Shown here one piece after another: positions 36,937-45,942 of a stretch of 64,000 nt of DNA. The notes beneath the pieces are model-generated. The model saw only the letters and a program-made list of their open reading frames with translations, was not told the origin of the DNA and did not search any database. Position 1 is the first letter of the stretch. Each line of letters opens with the position of its first letter. Origin of the DNA: Bifidobacterium rousetti (GTDB taxonomy: Bacteria; Actinomycetota; Actinomycetes; Actinomycetales; Bifidobacteriaceae); the NCBI RefSeq assembly GCF_008698235.1, contig NZ_PEBH01000005.1, positions 29,532 through 93,531 of the forward strand. Direction: 5' to 3'. Both the position numbers and the translations under genes were made by a program.

Positions 36937-37593
36937 CTACGAGACCGGCTCCAGCAGGTCCTCGACTTGGCAGCCCAGCACGCGCGCCATTGCGAGCACC
37001 GCCGTCACCGAAGCCTTGCGGATGTCCTTGCGGCGTTGCTCGTACATCTGCACCGATCGCAGCGAGACTCCAGCGCGATCGGCAAGCTCGGCCTGGCTCA
37101 GCCCGGCGCGACGCCGGATGACGCCGAGACACGAGTTCCCGTCGCCCCGAGCCGCGGCGGCGCGTTCATCGTAGACTTCGGCGAACCGGTCCTCGCCGGT
37201 CTCATGCAGCACCGGGTACATCGCCAGCATGTCGTCGATCGGCATCACGTCGAGAATGTCGCGGAATCGCACGCCTCTGCTCCACTGGCAGTAGGCGAGC
37301 GACCACCCGACCCAGTATTCGGGCGTCGCGCCGATGCGCATCGACGCGACCGGCATGTCCGCCACGACGATCCAGCCGGAATCGCGCATGATCTCGATCA
37401 CCAGTTCCTCGCCGGACATGCCGCACACGTATTTCGGCGTCCCCCGCTCGAATCCGGCGACCGCGGGGGCGATCGCGAGGAAATCGGCGAACAGCTGCGG
37501 GGTGAGCCCGCAGTCGTTGATCGCATAGTCGAACGCTCCGGCGAGGTTCGTCATCGCGTCCGGCAGATAGCACTCAGCGTAGGCGTGGATCAT
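36937..37593 (-). CDS. Xre-family HTH protein with N-terminal toxin-partner domain (probable antitoxin)
   Basis: The 218-residue protein ends in a classic Xre helix-turn-helix (about 157-215): IRRRAGLSQAELADRAGVSL, then RSVQMYEQRRKDIRKAS. The N-terminal 140 residues (FADFLAIAPAVAGFERG, WVGWSLAYCQWSRGVRF) are a separate domain of the kind found in partners of DUF3990 proteins. Its start overlaps the DUF3990 gene by 20 bases with an AGGTGA site inside that gene, so the two form an operon. The arrangement and sizes suggest that it neutralises and represses the upstream gene. The 18-bp palindrome ahead of the operon is a plausible operator. Confidence 0.82.
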   Translation of the reverse strand: MIHAYAECYLPDAMTNLAGAFDYAINDCGLTPQLFADFLAIAPAVAGFERGTPKYVCGMSGEELVIEIMRDSGWIVVADMPVASMRIGATPEYWVGWSLAYCQWSRGVRFRDILDVMPIDDMLAMYPVLHETGEDRFAEVYDERAAAARGDGNSCLGVIRRRAGLSQAELADRAGVSLRSVQMYEQRRKDIRKASVTAVLAMARVLGCQVEDLLEPVS

Positions 37594-38284
37594 CGTTCGT
37601 CACCTGCTCTCGGATGATGTCGCGCATGAACAGTCCGTCGATGTCGTCGTCGGCGCGATGACGGCGATACGCCTCACGGGCGGCCGCATCACGCTCCCCG
37701 CGCAGCACGTGGTAGACCGACGCCTGTGCGATCTCGAATCCTTCGAACCGCAATGCGCCGAACGCCCGCGGCGATACCAGAACGGTCTGTTTGCCCAGAT
37801 CCCCAAGCCGCATCGCCTCCGACAGCTGATCGAGCGAGATTGCGTTGTTGACGAATGCGCGCGCGAACGAGAAGTACGAGTCGTCGGCGCGGTATCCGAC
37901 GATCACGTCCACATTGGCGGCATCAGGCAGGAACGTCTCACGCAGGTATGCGATGCCGCGCGCGGCGACGGGTGTGTTCGGCTGGAACCGGCGATGTTCG
38001 ACCAGCATCGCCAGCCAGTTCAGGATCGTGTACGGTTCGCTCGAGAGGTCCAGGAACGCCAGCCCGCCGGCCGCGAGCGTGTATCGGTTCGCGTATCCGT
38101 CGTCCAGCCCGGCGCACGCCCATTCCTTGGCCAGCTCGCGGTTTCGTGTGCAATAGAACCCGCGGCCGTAGTCGTTGTTCTCCTTGCCAAGCCCGTATTC
38201 CGGTGTGCGTATGACGTGCGACGAGCCGTGCCACAGTTCGATCGTCGCCGGAGTCGACGCTTCGTTAGCCGTGTCCTTGCCCAT
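37574..38284 (-). CDS. DUF3990-like protein, probable ADP-ribosyltransferase-fold toxin
   Basis: The N-terminal 165 residues fit DUF3990: ELWHGSSHVIRTPEYGLGKE near 17, DYGRGFYCTRNRELAKEWAC near 40-60, and VDVIVGYRADDSYFSFARAF near 128-148. Such proteins resemble ADP-ribosyltransferase-like folds and are commonly paired with small antitoxins. ATG 38284 gives 236 residues; a TTG at 38317 is an alternative start. The C-terminal 70 residues are charged and Arg-rich (RRHRADDDIDGLFMRD). It is the first gene of a two-gene operon with an Xre protein. Toxicity and target are inferred from family and context. Confidence 0.75.
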   Translation of the reverse strand: MGKDTANEASTPATIELWHGSSHVIRTPEYGLGKENNDYGRGFYCTRNRELAKEWACAGLDDGYANRYTLAAGGLAFLDLSSEPYTILNWLAMLVEHRRFQPNTPVAARGIAYLRETFLPDAANVDVIVGYRADDSYFSFARAFVNNAISLDQLSEAMRLGDLGKQTVLVSPRAFGALRFEGFEIAQASVYHVLRGERDAAAREAYRRHRADDDIDGLFMRDIIREQVTNDDPRLR

Positions 38285-38317
38285 CAACCACCATGTTCCC
38301 GATGAAATATATATCAA

Positions 38318-38335
38318 CTATCACTATAGTGATAG
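38318..38335. promoter_or_regulatory. 18-bp perfect palindrome, probable toxin-antitoxin operator
   Basis: CTATCACTATAGTGATAG is perfectly palindromic and lies 33 bases before the DUF3990 start codon in an unusually AT-rich patch. It is the expected type and place of operator for the Xre protein encoded second in the operon. Confidence 0.75.
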
Positions 38336-38458
38336 TCGTATTGTATCAGTCGCATCGCCTCGAATATGGCCGTCCGTCACACGTCGTGTCGGACCGGACC
38401 GTATCCGGACCGTATGATCCAGCCCGTACGGGTTCCGTGGCCAACAGGGGCGATACCA

Positions 38459-38748
38459 CGGGGAACGTACGGTGACTCGGGCTCAGCGTACGTTCCCCGT
38501 GGTGATTCATCCGCCGATCCGGGGGAACGTACGCTGACCTTTGGTAACCGTACGTTTCCCCGGAACATCAGTCGGATAGGCCGGAGGAACGTACGCTAAG
38601 TCAGGCTGAGCGTACGTCTTCCGGGATTCCGGCCGAAAACACCCCGGGAAACGTACGGCACACACCACACCACACACCACACCACACACCACACACACCA
38701 CACACCACACACCTCAACCGGCGCCGAAAACACCACGGGGAACGTACG
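38459..38748. repeat. 62-bp-period palindromic array, copy 1
   Basis: Pairs AACGTACG...CGTACGTT start at 38464/38487, 38526/38549 and 38588/38611. Half-units lie at 38650 and 38741. Pair members are always 23 bases apart and units exactly 62 bases apart. The motif extends to GGGGAACGTACG / CGTACGTTCCCC. A CACAC/CCACAC microsatellite (38658-38712) separates the last two half-units. The same family, with the same 23/62 spacing, recurs at 63784-63981. It occupies the 515-base gap between the DUF3990 operon and the Ser/Thr kinase. Confidence 0.95.
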
Positions 38749-38799
38749 GTGGGCGGTTCCAGGGAACGGGTTCCGTGAGACATGGATAGGATGGGGGTT

Positions 38800-41574
38800 A
38801 TGAGTGATGTGAACGCGTTGACCCTTGAGCCGGGCGAGGTGGTGGGCGGCTACACCCTCATCTCCCGCCTCGGTTCGGGCGCGATGGGATCGGTGTGGCG
38901 CGTCAGCGACGACGGCGGCCAGGTGTATGCGATGAAGATCCTGCGCGATTCGCTGTCCGACGACTTCGCCGACGCGGCCTCGGGCCCCGGTTCCCGCCAG
39001 TCGCCGCAGGACCCGAACCTCAAGGACCACGTCACCGCCCGCGAGCGTCTGCGCCGTGAGGCGATGGCCCTGAAGAAGGTCAATCACCCCGGCGTGTGCG
39101 GCATCGTCGACATGGAGCTCGACGACGCACTGGCGTTCATCGTCACGGAGCTGATCGAGGGCCGGAATCTGCGCGATGACGTCGCCGCGAACGGCCGCTA
39201 TGTGGGCGATGATCTGGAACGCCTCGCCCGCAAGCTGATCGAGGCGGTGAAGGCCGTGCATGCGGCCGGCATCGTGCACCGCGACATCAAGCCGACGAAC
39301 GTGATGATCTCGGCGACCGGTCCGATTCTGGTCGATTTCGGCATCGCGATGGGCGAGGGCGAAAGCCATGTCACACGCACGGGGCTCGTGATGGGCACGC
39401 CGGGGTTCATCGCCCCGGAGATCATCGAGGGGGCGGAATCGGACGAATCGACCGACTGGTGGTCGGTGGCGTCGGTGCTCGCGTTCGCCGCGATGGGCGA
39501 ACCGGTGTTCGGCACCAAGCCGATGATGGCGGTGCTCGAGCGCGAGGCGTCGGGCAACGCGAATCTCGCCGGGCTGCCCGCGCACACGATGACCGCGTTC
39601 CGCAGCGCGCTGAACCCCGATCCGACGAAACGATGCACGCCGGACCAGCTGCTGCACGCGATCGCGCTGGATGCGCTGAACCCGTTGGGCTGGCCGGGAG
39701 GCGACGGATCCGCCCTGACCGGCGGGAACGTCGGCGGTGTGTACGGCAACGCGGGCGGCGCCGGGAACGCGAATAGCACCGCGCCCGCAGGTTCCGCGAA
39801 CGGGGTGATGCACCCTTTTGGTCGTGACACCCGCCGCGACGCGGTCGACCCCAATGCCGTCAGCACTCGCACGCTCTGGCCGGGCGCGGCCGCGGACGGC
39901 GACGCCACGGCGATTCTCAACGAAACCGGTTCCAACGTCCTCGCCGCCACGCGCGCGCTGACGCCGGACCAGTGCACGGTCGCCCTGCCGAGCGATCGCC
40001 TCGGGCCGAACGACATCCCCGGGCTGCTGTGCCCTCCCCCGCCGCCCGATGCGCGGGTCACGCCTGCACAGGCGACCACAAGGGCGATGCCGTCGACAGG
40101 CCGCACCGTCCGCGGGGTGTCCGGCGCCACCGGAGATGGGCATGCCGCATTCGGTAACCCCGGGAACCTCGGGAATCCGGGAAATCCCGGCGCCCCCAAT
40201 GTTGCCGGAGCCACGACCAGCGTCGCCGGCACGTCAACCAACCCCGCCGCGCGACCGGTGCTGCGCCGCCTCGCAAACAACGCAAATCAATCGTTCGACA
40301 GTGTGTCGAGCGCACAATTTCCGCAGGTCGGGCAGCAGACCGTGCAGCAATCCGGCCAGCAAGCCGGTCAACAGACCGGACAACGTGCCGGACAGGATGG
40401 AACGGCAACCGAACGACGCCCCCGTTCCGCTGCCTCCTCCACCTCCTCCACCTCGGCACAGGGTTCGATGCCAGTCTCGGCACCTCCACGCGCATCGGCG
40501 CGGGATAACACGGCCGACGTGCCGCCCGCGTATGTGCCCCCGGCGCCCTTGCAGCACGCACATGCGGAGGACGCGGAGCGTAAGGGACAGGAGTCGGACG
40601 ACGCCGGCACCGCGACCCAGCTGATCCCGCCCATGCCGCCGGAATCGCCTGCCGACGCGACCGCAGGTCGCCCGCAGCGCACGACGATCATGCCACAGAG
40701 GGCACCGGGGACGGGGGCGGCTTCGCGCGCGCCCCAAACGGACTCACAGCCAATGACGGGACGACCACTCCAGACGGCACAGCCGGTACAGGCCACGCGG
40801 CCGCTGATCGTGCAACCGCCGGTCATGCAACCGCCGCAGAACCAGAACGCCCCGTTGAACTACCGAACCGCGCCGGCCGAACAGGCGACTCAGGCGATGG
40901 GCACGGTGCCGGAGTTCCTGCGCGTGCCGCCGCAGAACATGCCACCGCAGGGCGCGCCGCAGAACATGCCACCTGTCATGCCGACGCCGATGGATCAACA
41001 GCCGTATGGCCGGAGCCTGCCGAATCATGCGAACACGGCCGACCTGCTGCGCGACCAGTACCTGTCGCGCGGCACGCTGCCGTCCGTCGCGCTGGCGGTG
41101 ATCCCGGCGTTCGCGGCCGCGATGTGGCCTCCGGCCGGACTGATCGCCGCGGCCATCCTGCTCTGGCTGCTGTTCACGGTGGGATACAGCCAGACCGCCC
41201 AGCTCGACCGCGAATCACGTCGCGGCGGCGAGCGCAGGGGGTCGGACACGGCCCTGCGCGTCGTGCAGCTGCCGTGGCATCTGCTCAAGGGACTGATCGC
41301 GACCGTCGCCCGCACGGCCCAGTTCGCGGCGATCGTCATCGTCATCATGACGATCGCCGTGCTCGCGCTCAACCTGCCGTGGGAACCGATGCCCATACCG
41401 GGCGGCTACTGGCCGTATCAGATCCCGTGGCTGGCGGACGACGGCCCGCTGACGCCGACGAGTCTGACCGCGGGCGGCACGACGGCGGTCGCGTGGATAC
41501 TCACGGCGCTCTGGCCGTATTCGCATACGCTGCGATTGGCCGCGGGATCGCTGCGCGGGCATCCGGTCGACTGA
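38800..41574 (+). CDS. Membrane-bound serine/threonine protein kinase (PknB-like)
   Basis: Signalling kinase of the Hanks type, 924 residues. I start at 38800 (MSDVNALTLEPGEVV), with AGGA eight bases before it. The kinase domain spans about 18-285 and is complete: GSGAMGSVWRV (Gly loop, 25), YAMKIL (Lys near 44), HRDIKPTNVM (catalytic loop, 162), DFGIAM (181) and GTPGFIAPE. A 450-residue low-complexity linker (Ala/Pro/Gln/Gly; GNPGNLGNPGNPG, QQTVQQSGQQAGQQTGQ) follows. Three or four membrane helices lie at about 765-805, 850-870 and 890-910. There are no PASTA repeats, so the sensing part differs from PknB. Confidence 0.92.
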   Translation: MSDVNALTLEPGEVVGGYTLISRLGSGAMGSVWRVSDDGGQVYAMKILRDSLSDDFADAASGPGSRQSPQDPNLKDHVTARERLRREAMALKKVNHPGVCGIVDMELDDALAFIVTELIEGRNLRDDVAANGRYVGDDLERLARKLIEAVKAVHAAGIVHRDIKPTNVMISATGPILVDFGIAMGEGESHVTRTGLVMGTPGFIAPEIIEGAESDESTDWWSVASVLAFAAMGEPVFGTKPMMAVLEREASGNANLAGLPAHTMTAFRSALNPDPTKRCTPDQLLHAIALDALNPLGWPGGDGSALTGGNVGGVYGNAGGAGNANSTAPAGSANGVMHPFGRDTRRDAVDPNAVSTRTLWPGAAADGDATAILNETGSNVLAATRALTPDQCTVALPSDRLGPNDIPGLLCPPPPPDARVTPAQATTRAMPSTGRTVRGVSGATGDGHAAFGNPGNLGNPGNPGAPNVAGATTSVAGTSTNPAARPVLRRLANNANQSFDSVSSAQFPQVGQQTVQQSGQQAGQQTGQRAGQDGTATERRPRSAASSTSSTSAQGSMPVSAPPRASARDNTADVPPAYVPPAPLQHAHAEDAERKGQESDDAGTATQLIPPMPPESPADATAGRPQRTTIMPQRAPGTGAASRAPQTDSQPMTGRPLQTAQPVQATRPLIVQPPVMQPPQNQNAPLNYRTAPAEQATQAMGTVPEFLRVPPQNMPPQGAPQNMPPVMPTPMDQQPYGRSLPNHANTADLLRDQYLSRGTLPSVALAVIPAFAAAMWPPAGLIAAAILLWLLFTVGYSQTAQLDRESRRGGERRGSDTALRVVQLPWHLLKGLIATVARTAQFAAIVIVIMTIAVLALNLPWEPMPIPGGYWPYQIPWLADDGPLTPTSLTAGGTTAVAWILTALWPYSHTLRLAAGSLRGHPVD

Positions 41575-41757
41575 CATCGGCCCGTCCCGCCGGACAATCC
41601 GCCTTCCGTGTAATTCACGTGGAATTCAATCGTCGGGCGGCGCGTACCCCATCCCTGCGGCTACACTTGCGACAAGATCGCGTGAAATGTCTCGTATCGA
41701 CATATTCCACGCACCTGATCGGTTGACTCCGCGTATGGGGGAAAGGAACAAGCGCCG

Positions 41758-42726
41758 ATGGCGAACAACGACAGGACAGACAAACGCAAGACCCGCGCCG
41801 CACGCCGCGCGGCCGAGGAGGCCGAGGCCAGGGCGCGCGCCGAGCAGGCCGCGAAGGAACGCAGGCAGCAGACCATCATCGGCGCGATCGTCGTCGTGGT
41901 CGTCGTCGCGCTGGTCGCGGTCGCCGGATTCGCGCTGTGGCGTTCGCACGCCACCAACGCCGCGACGGCCAACATGACGGTCGACGAGGCGTACTCGAAG
42001 GTCGAGGCGGTCAAGACCAAGCCGAGCACCGCCGACGCGAAGGGCGGCGTGCTCGTCTCCAAGGACGGCGTGGGCGAGAAGATCGCCGACGCGCCGACCG
42101 TCGCCGTCTACATGGACTTCATGTGCTCCGGCTGCGGCAACTTCGAGCGCACCGCGGGCGAGACGCTCACCAAGCTCGTCGAGGCGGGTCAGATCAACCT
42201 CGAACTGCATCCGATGTCGTTCGGCGACCAGTGGAGCAGCGACAAGTACTCGACGCGCGCCGCGAACATGCTGCTGTCGATCACCGAGCAGGACAAGGAC
42301 GCCAGCCACATCCTCGGCTTCATCCAGAACATGTACGCCGAGGACTTCCAGCCGGCCGAGAACTCCGGCAAGAAGACCTCCGATGACCAGATGAAGGAGC
42401 AGGCGGTCAAGGCCGGCGTCTCGCAGAAGGTGGCCGACGCGTCGGTCACGGACAAGTACACCGACTGGCTCGACGCGATCAACGTGTACCTGCCCAAGCG
42501 CACCGACCTGCAGAACGTCTCCGGCCAGCTCAAAGGCCAGATGACCACGCCGACCGTCACGATCAACGGCAACTTCTGGGATATGAACCAGCTGACCACC
42601 GCCGATCTGACCATCGACGCGGGTCTCGTCACCGCGCTGGGACTCGAGGACAGCCAGGTCGGCCAGGAGGGCCAGCTGCCGTCGATCGGCGCCGACGGCA
42701 AGCCGGTCTCGCTGACCGGCGTGTGA
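41758..42726 (+). CDS. DsbA-like membrane-anchored thiol-disulphide protein
   Basis: Predicted extracellular thioredoxin-fold oxidoreductase that helps form disulphides in secreted proteins. The 322 residues start with a highly charged cytoplasmic segment (RAARRAAEEAEARARAEQ) and one membrane helix (about 40-62). The DsbA-like domain begins VAVYMDFMCSGCGNFER (CxxC CSGC near 125), has an inserted helical part, and ends near the cis-Pro TTPTVTINGNFWDM (about 263). An AAAGGAA site precedes the start. It lies between the kinase and tRNA-Thr on the same strand. Confidence 0.88.
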   Translation: MANNDRTDKRKTRAARRAAEEAEARARAEQAAKERRQQTIIGAIVVVVVVALVAVAGFALWRSHATNAATANMTVDEAYSKVEAVKTKPSTADAKGGVLVSKDGVGEKIADAPTVAVYMDFMCSGCGNFERTAGETLTKLVEAGQINLELHPMSFGDQWSSDKYSTRAANMLLSITEQDKDASHILGFIQNMYAEDFQPAENSGKKTSDDQMKEQAVKAGVSQKVADASVTDKYTDWLDAINVYLPKRTDLQNVSGQLKGQMTTPTVTINGNFWDMNQLTTADLTIDAGLVTALGLEDSQVGQEGQLPSIGADGKPVSLTGV

Positions 42727-42904
42727 TCCACGCGTGATCGCCATGCGGCAGCGGCATAACGGTCGCGGGTGTCCGGGGGTGTCTCCAGCTCCATCCGTAC
42801 TGCTATGCTGGTAGCCCGTGCGTGCGGCTCCCACGGTTCCTTCGCTTTCCGCGGACGCGAAACCCGGAAACCCGGAAACAAGGAAACGCCGGAAAGCACG
42901 CAAG

Positions 42905-42978
42905 GCCTCTTTAGCTCAGATGGCCAGAGCGGCCGCCTTGTAAGCGGCAGGTCGTCGGTTCGATCCCGACAAGAGGCT
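42905..42978 (+). tRNA. tRNA-Thr (anticodon TGT)
   Basis: Acceptor arms GCCTCTT/AAGAGGC pair fully. The anticodon stem GCCGC/GCGGC holds the loop CTTGTAA (anticodon TGT, threonine ACA). The T arm is GTCGG-TTCGATC-CCGAC. The CCA end is not encoded. A -10-like TATGCT lies about 100 bases upstream. Confidence 0.96.
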
Positions 42979-43039
42979 CGTCGCATCCCGAAAAGGTGTA
43001 CACTGTATGTGCGCACAGGGGGTGCACAAGTAAATACTT

Positions 43040-43175
43040 AACACGGGTAAGTCGTCTAGGAGCCTTCCCCCCGATTACGGTTTCCTAGACAGGGCGGGAG
43101 CGTCCCCCAACCAGCTCCGGCCCTATTTCAGGGGGCGGGAACTTCCCCTTCTCTCCCGCCCCCTTTTTCTTTTTC
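43040..43175 (+). ncRNA. 6C small RNA with intrinsic terminator
   Basis: Two hairpins with C-rich loops identify the actinobacterial 6C RNA. GTCTAGGA (43054-43061) pairs with TCCTAGAC (43083-43090) around a loop containing CCCCCC (43067-43072). GGGCGGGAGC (43092-43101) pairs with GCTCCGGCCC (43114-43123) around a loop with CCCCC. A terminator follows: GGGGGCGGGA (43131-43140) with TCCCGCCCCC (43154-43163), then TTTTTCTTTTT. The 5' end is estimated. The related mycobacterial B11 and corynebacterial 6C RNAs use the C-rich loops to pair with G-rich ribosome binding sites. It lies between tRNA-Thr and the Rpf-like gene. Confidence 0.87.
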
Positions 43176-43273
43176 TTCGCAGATGGTGCGCTACGATGGG
43201 CTCGGAGTGCGCCCGTCGCCGCCGAAAGTGGTGTTGCAGTGCGGCCGGTCGGGCGGGAAATGAGGTTGGCAAT

Positions 43274-44869
43274 ATGGCACGGCGATGGACCCCGCAACGG
43301 TTTGTGATGTTGCGCCGTATCCGTGTGGCCGTGTGCGTGGTGGCCGTCGTGGCCTCCATGGCGGCCGCGTTCGGAGTGTCCGCGCGCAAGGCCGTCGCGT
43401 TGAACGTGAACGGCAAGACGACGACGGTCGAGACCTACGCGATGAGCGTCGACCGGCTGCTCCAGGAACAGGGCATCGACGTGAAGACCCATGATCTGGT
43501 CCAGTCGACGTCCGGCGAGCGGCTCACCGATCATGCGGTCGTCACCGTGCGCAGCGCGTTCCAGACGACGGTCACCGTGGACGGCGAGGAGATCCCGTTC
43601 TGGACCGTCGCGGACAGCGCCGACCAGCTCATCGGCTTCTTCCGCGCCAACGAGAAGCAGGCGTCGAAGATCACCGTCGACATCGGCAACGTGTACAACC
43701 AGCTGACCGGCGGCCTCGTCATCAACAGCGATGGCCCGGTCACCGTTATCGCGGACGGCAAGACGTCCGTCGCGCCGAACGGCAAGCTGCCCGCCGCCTC
43801 GATCCTCGATTCGAAGGGCATCAACGTCGGCAAGGAGGATCGCGTGACCGTCACGAAGGACGGCGACACGACGATCCTGCGCGTCCAGCGCGTCACGCAT
43901 GGGCAGGAAACGCGCGTCAAGACGGTGCCATTCACGACTCGGACGGTCGTCGACGATTCGCTGCAGCCGGGCCAGACCGTGGTCCGCCAGCAGGGCGTCA
44001 ACGGTTCGATCACGCAGGTGTACGACGTCACGTACGTCGACGGCGTCAAGGAGAGCGAGTCGCTCAACAGCGAGACGACGACGCAGGTGGCGCTCGACCA
44101 AATCATCGCGGTCGGTCCGGCGAAGAGCGACACTTCGAGTGATTCCGGCGATTCCGGCGATTCGGGCGATTCCGGTTCGAACGGGTCGGGAACCGGGTCC
44201 GGGTCGGGAACCGGCAACGGCTCGAACAACGGGTCGACCGGCGGCGACACGACGTCCAAACCGAACACCGGCAACGGATCGAACGGCTCGAACAACTCGG
44301 GCAACTCGAATAACTCGGGCAACTCAAACCAGAATCAGAACAACTCCTCGAAGCCGAACACCGACACGTCGAAGCCGAACGACTCCGGCTCGGCGGACCA
44401 GCCGGGCGCGGACGATTCGACCAACTCCGGCGGCTCCTCGAATTCAGGTAATTCCGGCAACTCGAACAACTCCGGAACGACCAGCAAGCCCAACACGAAC
44501 ACCGGGGGCTCGAACTCGAACAACTCCGGCTCCGGAGGAGGCTCCTCCGCCAGCGGCCGACTGTGGCATCCGAGCGTCTCGCAGGCGAAGACCTACGCCG
44601 CCGCGGCCGCCGCGCAACGCGGCTGGACCGGCGCCGAATGGGACGCCCTCGAATGGATCTGGGAACACGAATCGAACTGGCGCTGGAACGCCGACAACCC
44701 GACCTCCGACGCCTACGGCATCCCGCAGGCCCTGCCCGGATCGAAGATGGGCACCGGTTGGCAGGACGACGGCGCGGTGCAGATCGACTGGGGCCTGAGC
44801 TACATCGCGGGCCGCTACGGCTCCCCCACCAAGGCCAAGACCTTCTGGCTCAAGAACAACTGGTACTGA
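43274..44869 (+). CDS. Rpf-like cell-wall hydrolase with G5 domain
   Basis: Secreted or membrane-tethered muralytic protein resembling RpfB. Start at 43274 (MARRWTPQRFVMLRRIRV) with GAGG upstream; 531 residues. A membrane or signal helix (about 16-36) is followed by DUF348-type modules: VNGKTTTVETYAMSVDRLL, the SAFQTTVTVDGEEIPFWTV part, and the SDGPVTVIADG part. The G5 domain spans about 210-285 (RVTHGQETRVKTVPFTTRTV ...). A 140-residue Ser/Asn/Gly/Asp linker with 9-bp DNA repeats (GATTCCGGC) leads to a lysozyme-like domain at 425-531, with the likely catalytic Glu in WIWEHESNW near 465. The catalytic part is of the transglycosylase/SLT-like type, not a canonical Rpf domain. Confidence 0.88.
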   Translation: MARRWTPQRFVMLRRIRVAVCVVAVVASMAAAFGVSARKAVALNVNGKTTTVETYAMSVDRLLQEQGIDVKTHDLVQSTSGERLTDHAVVTVRSAFQTTVTVDGEEIPFWTVADSADQLIGFFRANEKQASKITVDIGNVYNQLTGGLVINSDGPVTVIADGKTSVAPNGKLPAASILDSKGINVGKEDRVTVTKDGDTTILRVQRVTHGQETRVKTVPFTTRTVVDDSLQPGQTVVRQQGVNGSITQVYDVTYVDGVKESESLNSETTTQVALDQIIAVGPAKSDTSSDSGDSGDSGDSGSNGSGTGSGSGTGNGSNNGSTGGDTTSKPNTGNGSNGSNNSGNSNNSGNSNQNQNNSSKPNTDTSKPNDSGSADQPGADDSTNSGGSSNSGNSGNSNNSGTTSKPNTNTGGSNSNNSGSGGGSSASGRLWHPSVSQAKTYAAAAAAQRGWTGAEWDALEWIWEHESNWRWNADNPTSDAYGIPQALPGSKMGTGWQDDGAVQIDWGLSYIAGRYGSPTKAKTFWLKNNWY

Positions 44870-44952
44870 CGGTACTGACGGCATCGGCACACAACCGGCA
44901 CAGGACCGGCACACGGAACACGACACAGCACAGAGCACACACGGACGGTGAC

Positions 44953-45942
44953 ATGAACGACACAGCACAACGGCACGAAACGGACACGGCGACGGCGAAC
45001 GGCGAGGCACACGACCATGACGCCGAGCTGGCGGCGAACGCCACCGCCGGCCATCTGCTCGGCGCGGCCGACATCCGACGCATCGCCGCGGACGCCGGCG
45101 TGAGCCCGACCAAGAAGTTCGGTCAGAACTTCGTCATCGATCCGGGCACCGTGCGCCGCATCGTGCGCGAGGCGCATGTGGACGCCGGCTCCCGCGTGCT
45201 CGAGGTCGGCCCGGGTCTGGGATCGCTCACCCTCGCAATCCTCGAGACCGGCGCGACGATGACCGCGGTCGAGATCGACCCGCCGCTGGCCGATCGCCTG
45301 CCGTCGACGATCGCCGAGTTCATGCCCGAGGCGTCCGACCGGCTCACGGTCGTCAACCGCGACGCCCTGACCGTCTCCCCCGACAACCTTCCGCAGTTCG
45401 CGGATGCGGACCGGCCCTTCACGCTGGTCGCGAACCTGCCGTACAACGTCGCCACGCCGATCGTCCTGACGCTGCTGGAACGCTTCACGAACCTCGACTC
45501 CTTCCTCGTGATGGTGCAGAAGGAGGTCGCGGACCGCCTGTCCGCGGCGCCGGGCAACAAGATCTACGGCACCCCGAGCGTCAAGCTCGCCTGGTACGGC
45601 GAGGCGGGGCGAGCGGGCGTGATCGGACGCAACGTGTTCTGGCCGGCGCCGAACGTCGACTCCGCGCTGGTCTCGTTCCACCGCGGCCCCTCGCGCGGCT
45701 CCGAGGCGTTGCGCAGGGCCACGTTCCGCCTGATCGACGCGGCGTTCGGACAGCGTCGCAAGACCCTGCATGCGGCGCTGAAGAAGGACGTTCCGGCGGG
45801 CGCGTTCGAGGCCGCCGGCATCGACCCGACCCGTCGCGGCGAGACGCTGACGATCGACGAGTTCGTCGCCCTCGCCTCCGCGACGATCGCGGCCGGATCG
45901 TCTGATTCCCCCACTTCGTCCGATTCCGGGGCGACGGCATGA
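44953..45942 (+). CDS. ksgA: 16S rRNA dimethyladenosine transferase KsgA/RsmA
   Basis: Dimethylates two adjacent adenosines in the 3' hairpin of 16S rRNA during small-subunit maturation. From ATG 44953 it has 329 residues; the first 45 are an Asp/Ala/His-rich extension beyond the usual family start. Motifs: KKFGQNFVID near 54, the SAM-binding VLEVGPGLGSLTLAIL near 83, AVEIDPPL near 105, and the catalytic NLPYNVATPIV near 163. It overlaps ispE by four bases (ATGA), so both are translated together, as is common in actinobacteria. Confidence 0.95.
   Translation: MNDTAQRHETDTATANGEAHDHDAELAANATAGHLLGAADIRRIAADAGVSPTKKFGQNFVIDPGTVRRIVREAHVDAGSRVLEVGPGLGSLTLAILETGATMTAVEIDPPLADRLPSTIAEFMPEASDRLTVVNRDALTVSPDNLPQFADADRPFTLVANLPYNVATPIVLTLLERFTNLDSFLVMVQKEVADRLSAAPGNKIYGTPSVKLAWYGEAGRAGVIGRNVFWPAPNVDSALVSFHRGPSRGSEALRRATFRLIDAAFGQRRKTLHAALKKDVPAGAFEAAGIDPTRRGETLTIDEFVALASATIAAGSSDSPTSSDSGATA

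Noticed and set aside
42980..43273. c-di-AMP (ydaO-type) riboswitch before the Rpf-like gene, as in other actinobacteria
   Set aside because: No ydaO core motifs are visible. The structured region has its own terminator and the two C-loop hairpins of 6C RNA.
43274..44869. Canonical RpfB
   Set aside because: The DUF348/G5 part fits RpfB, but the C-terminal domain is of the SLT/aggregation-promoting-factor type, so I kept the name Rpf-like and gave no gene symbol.
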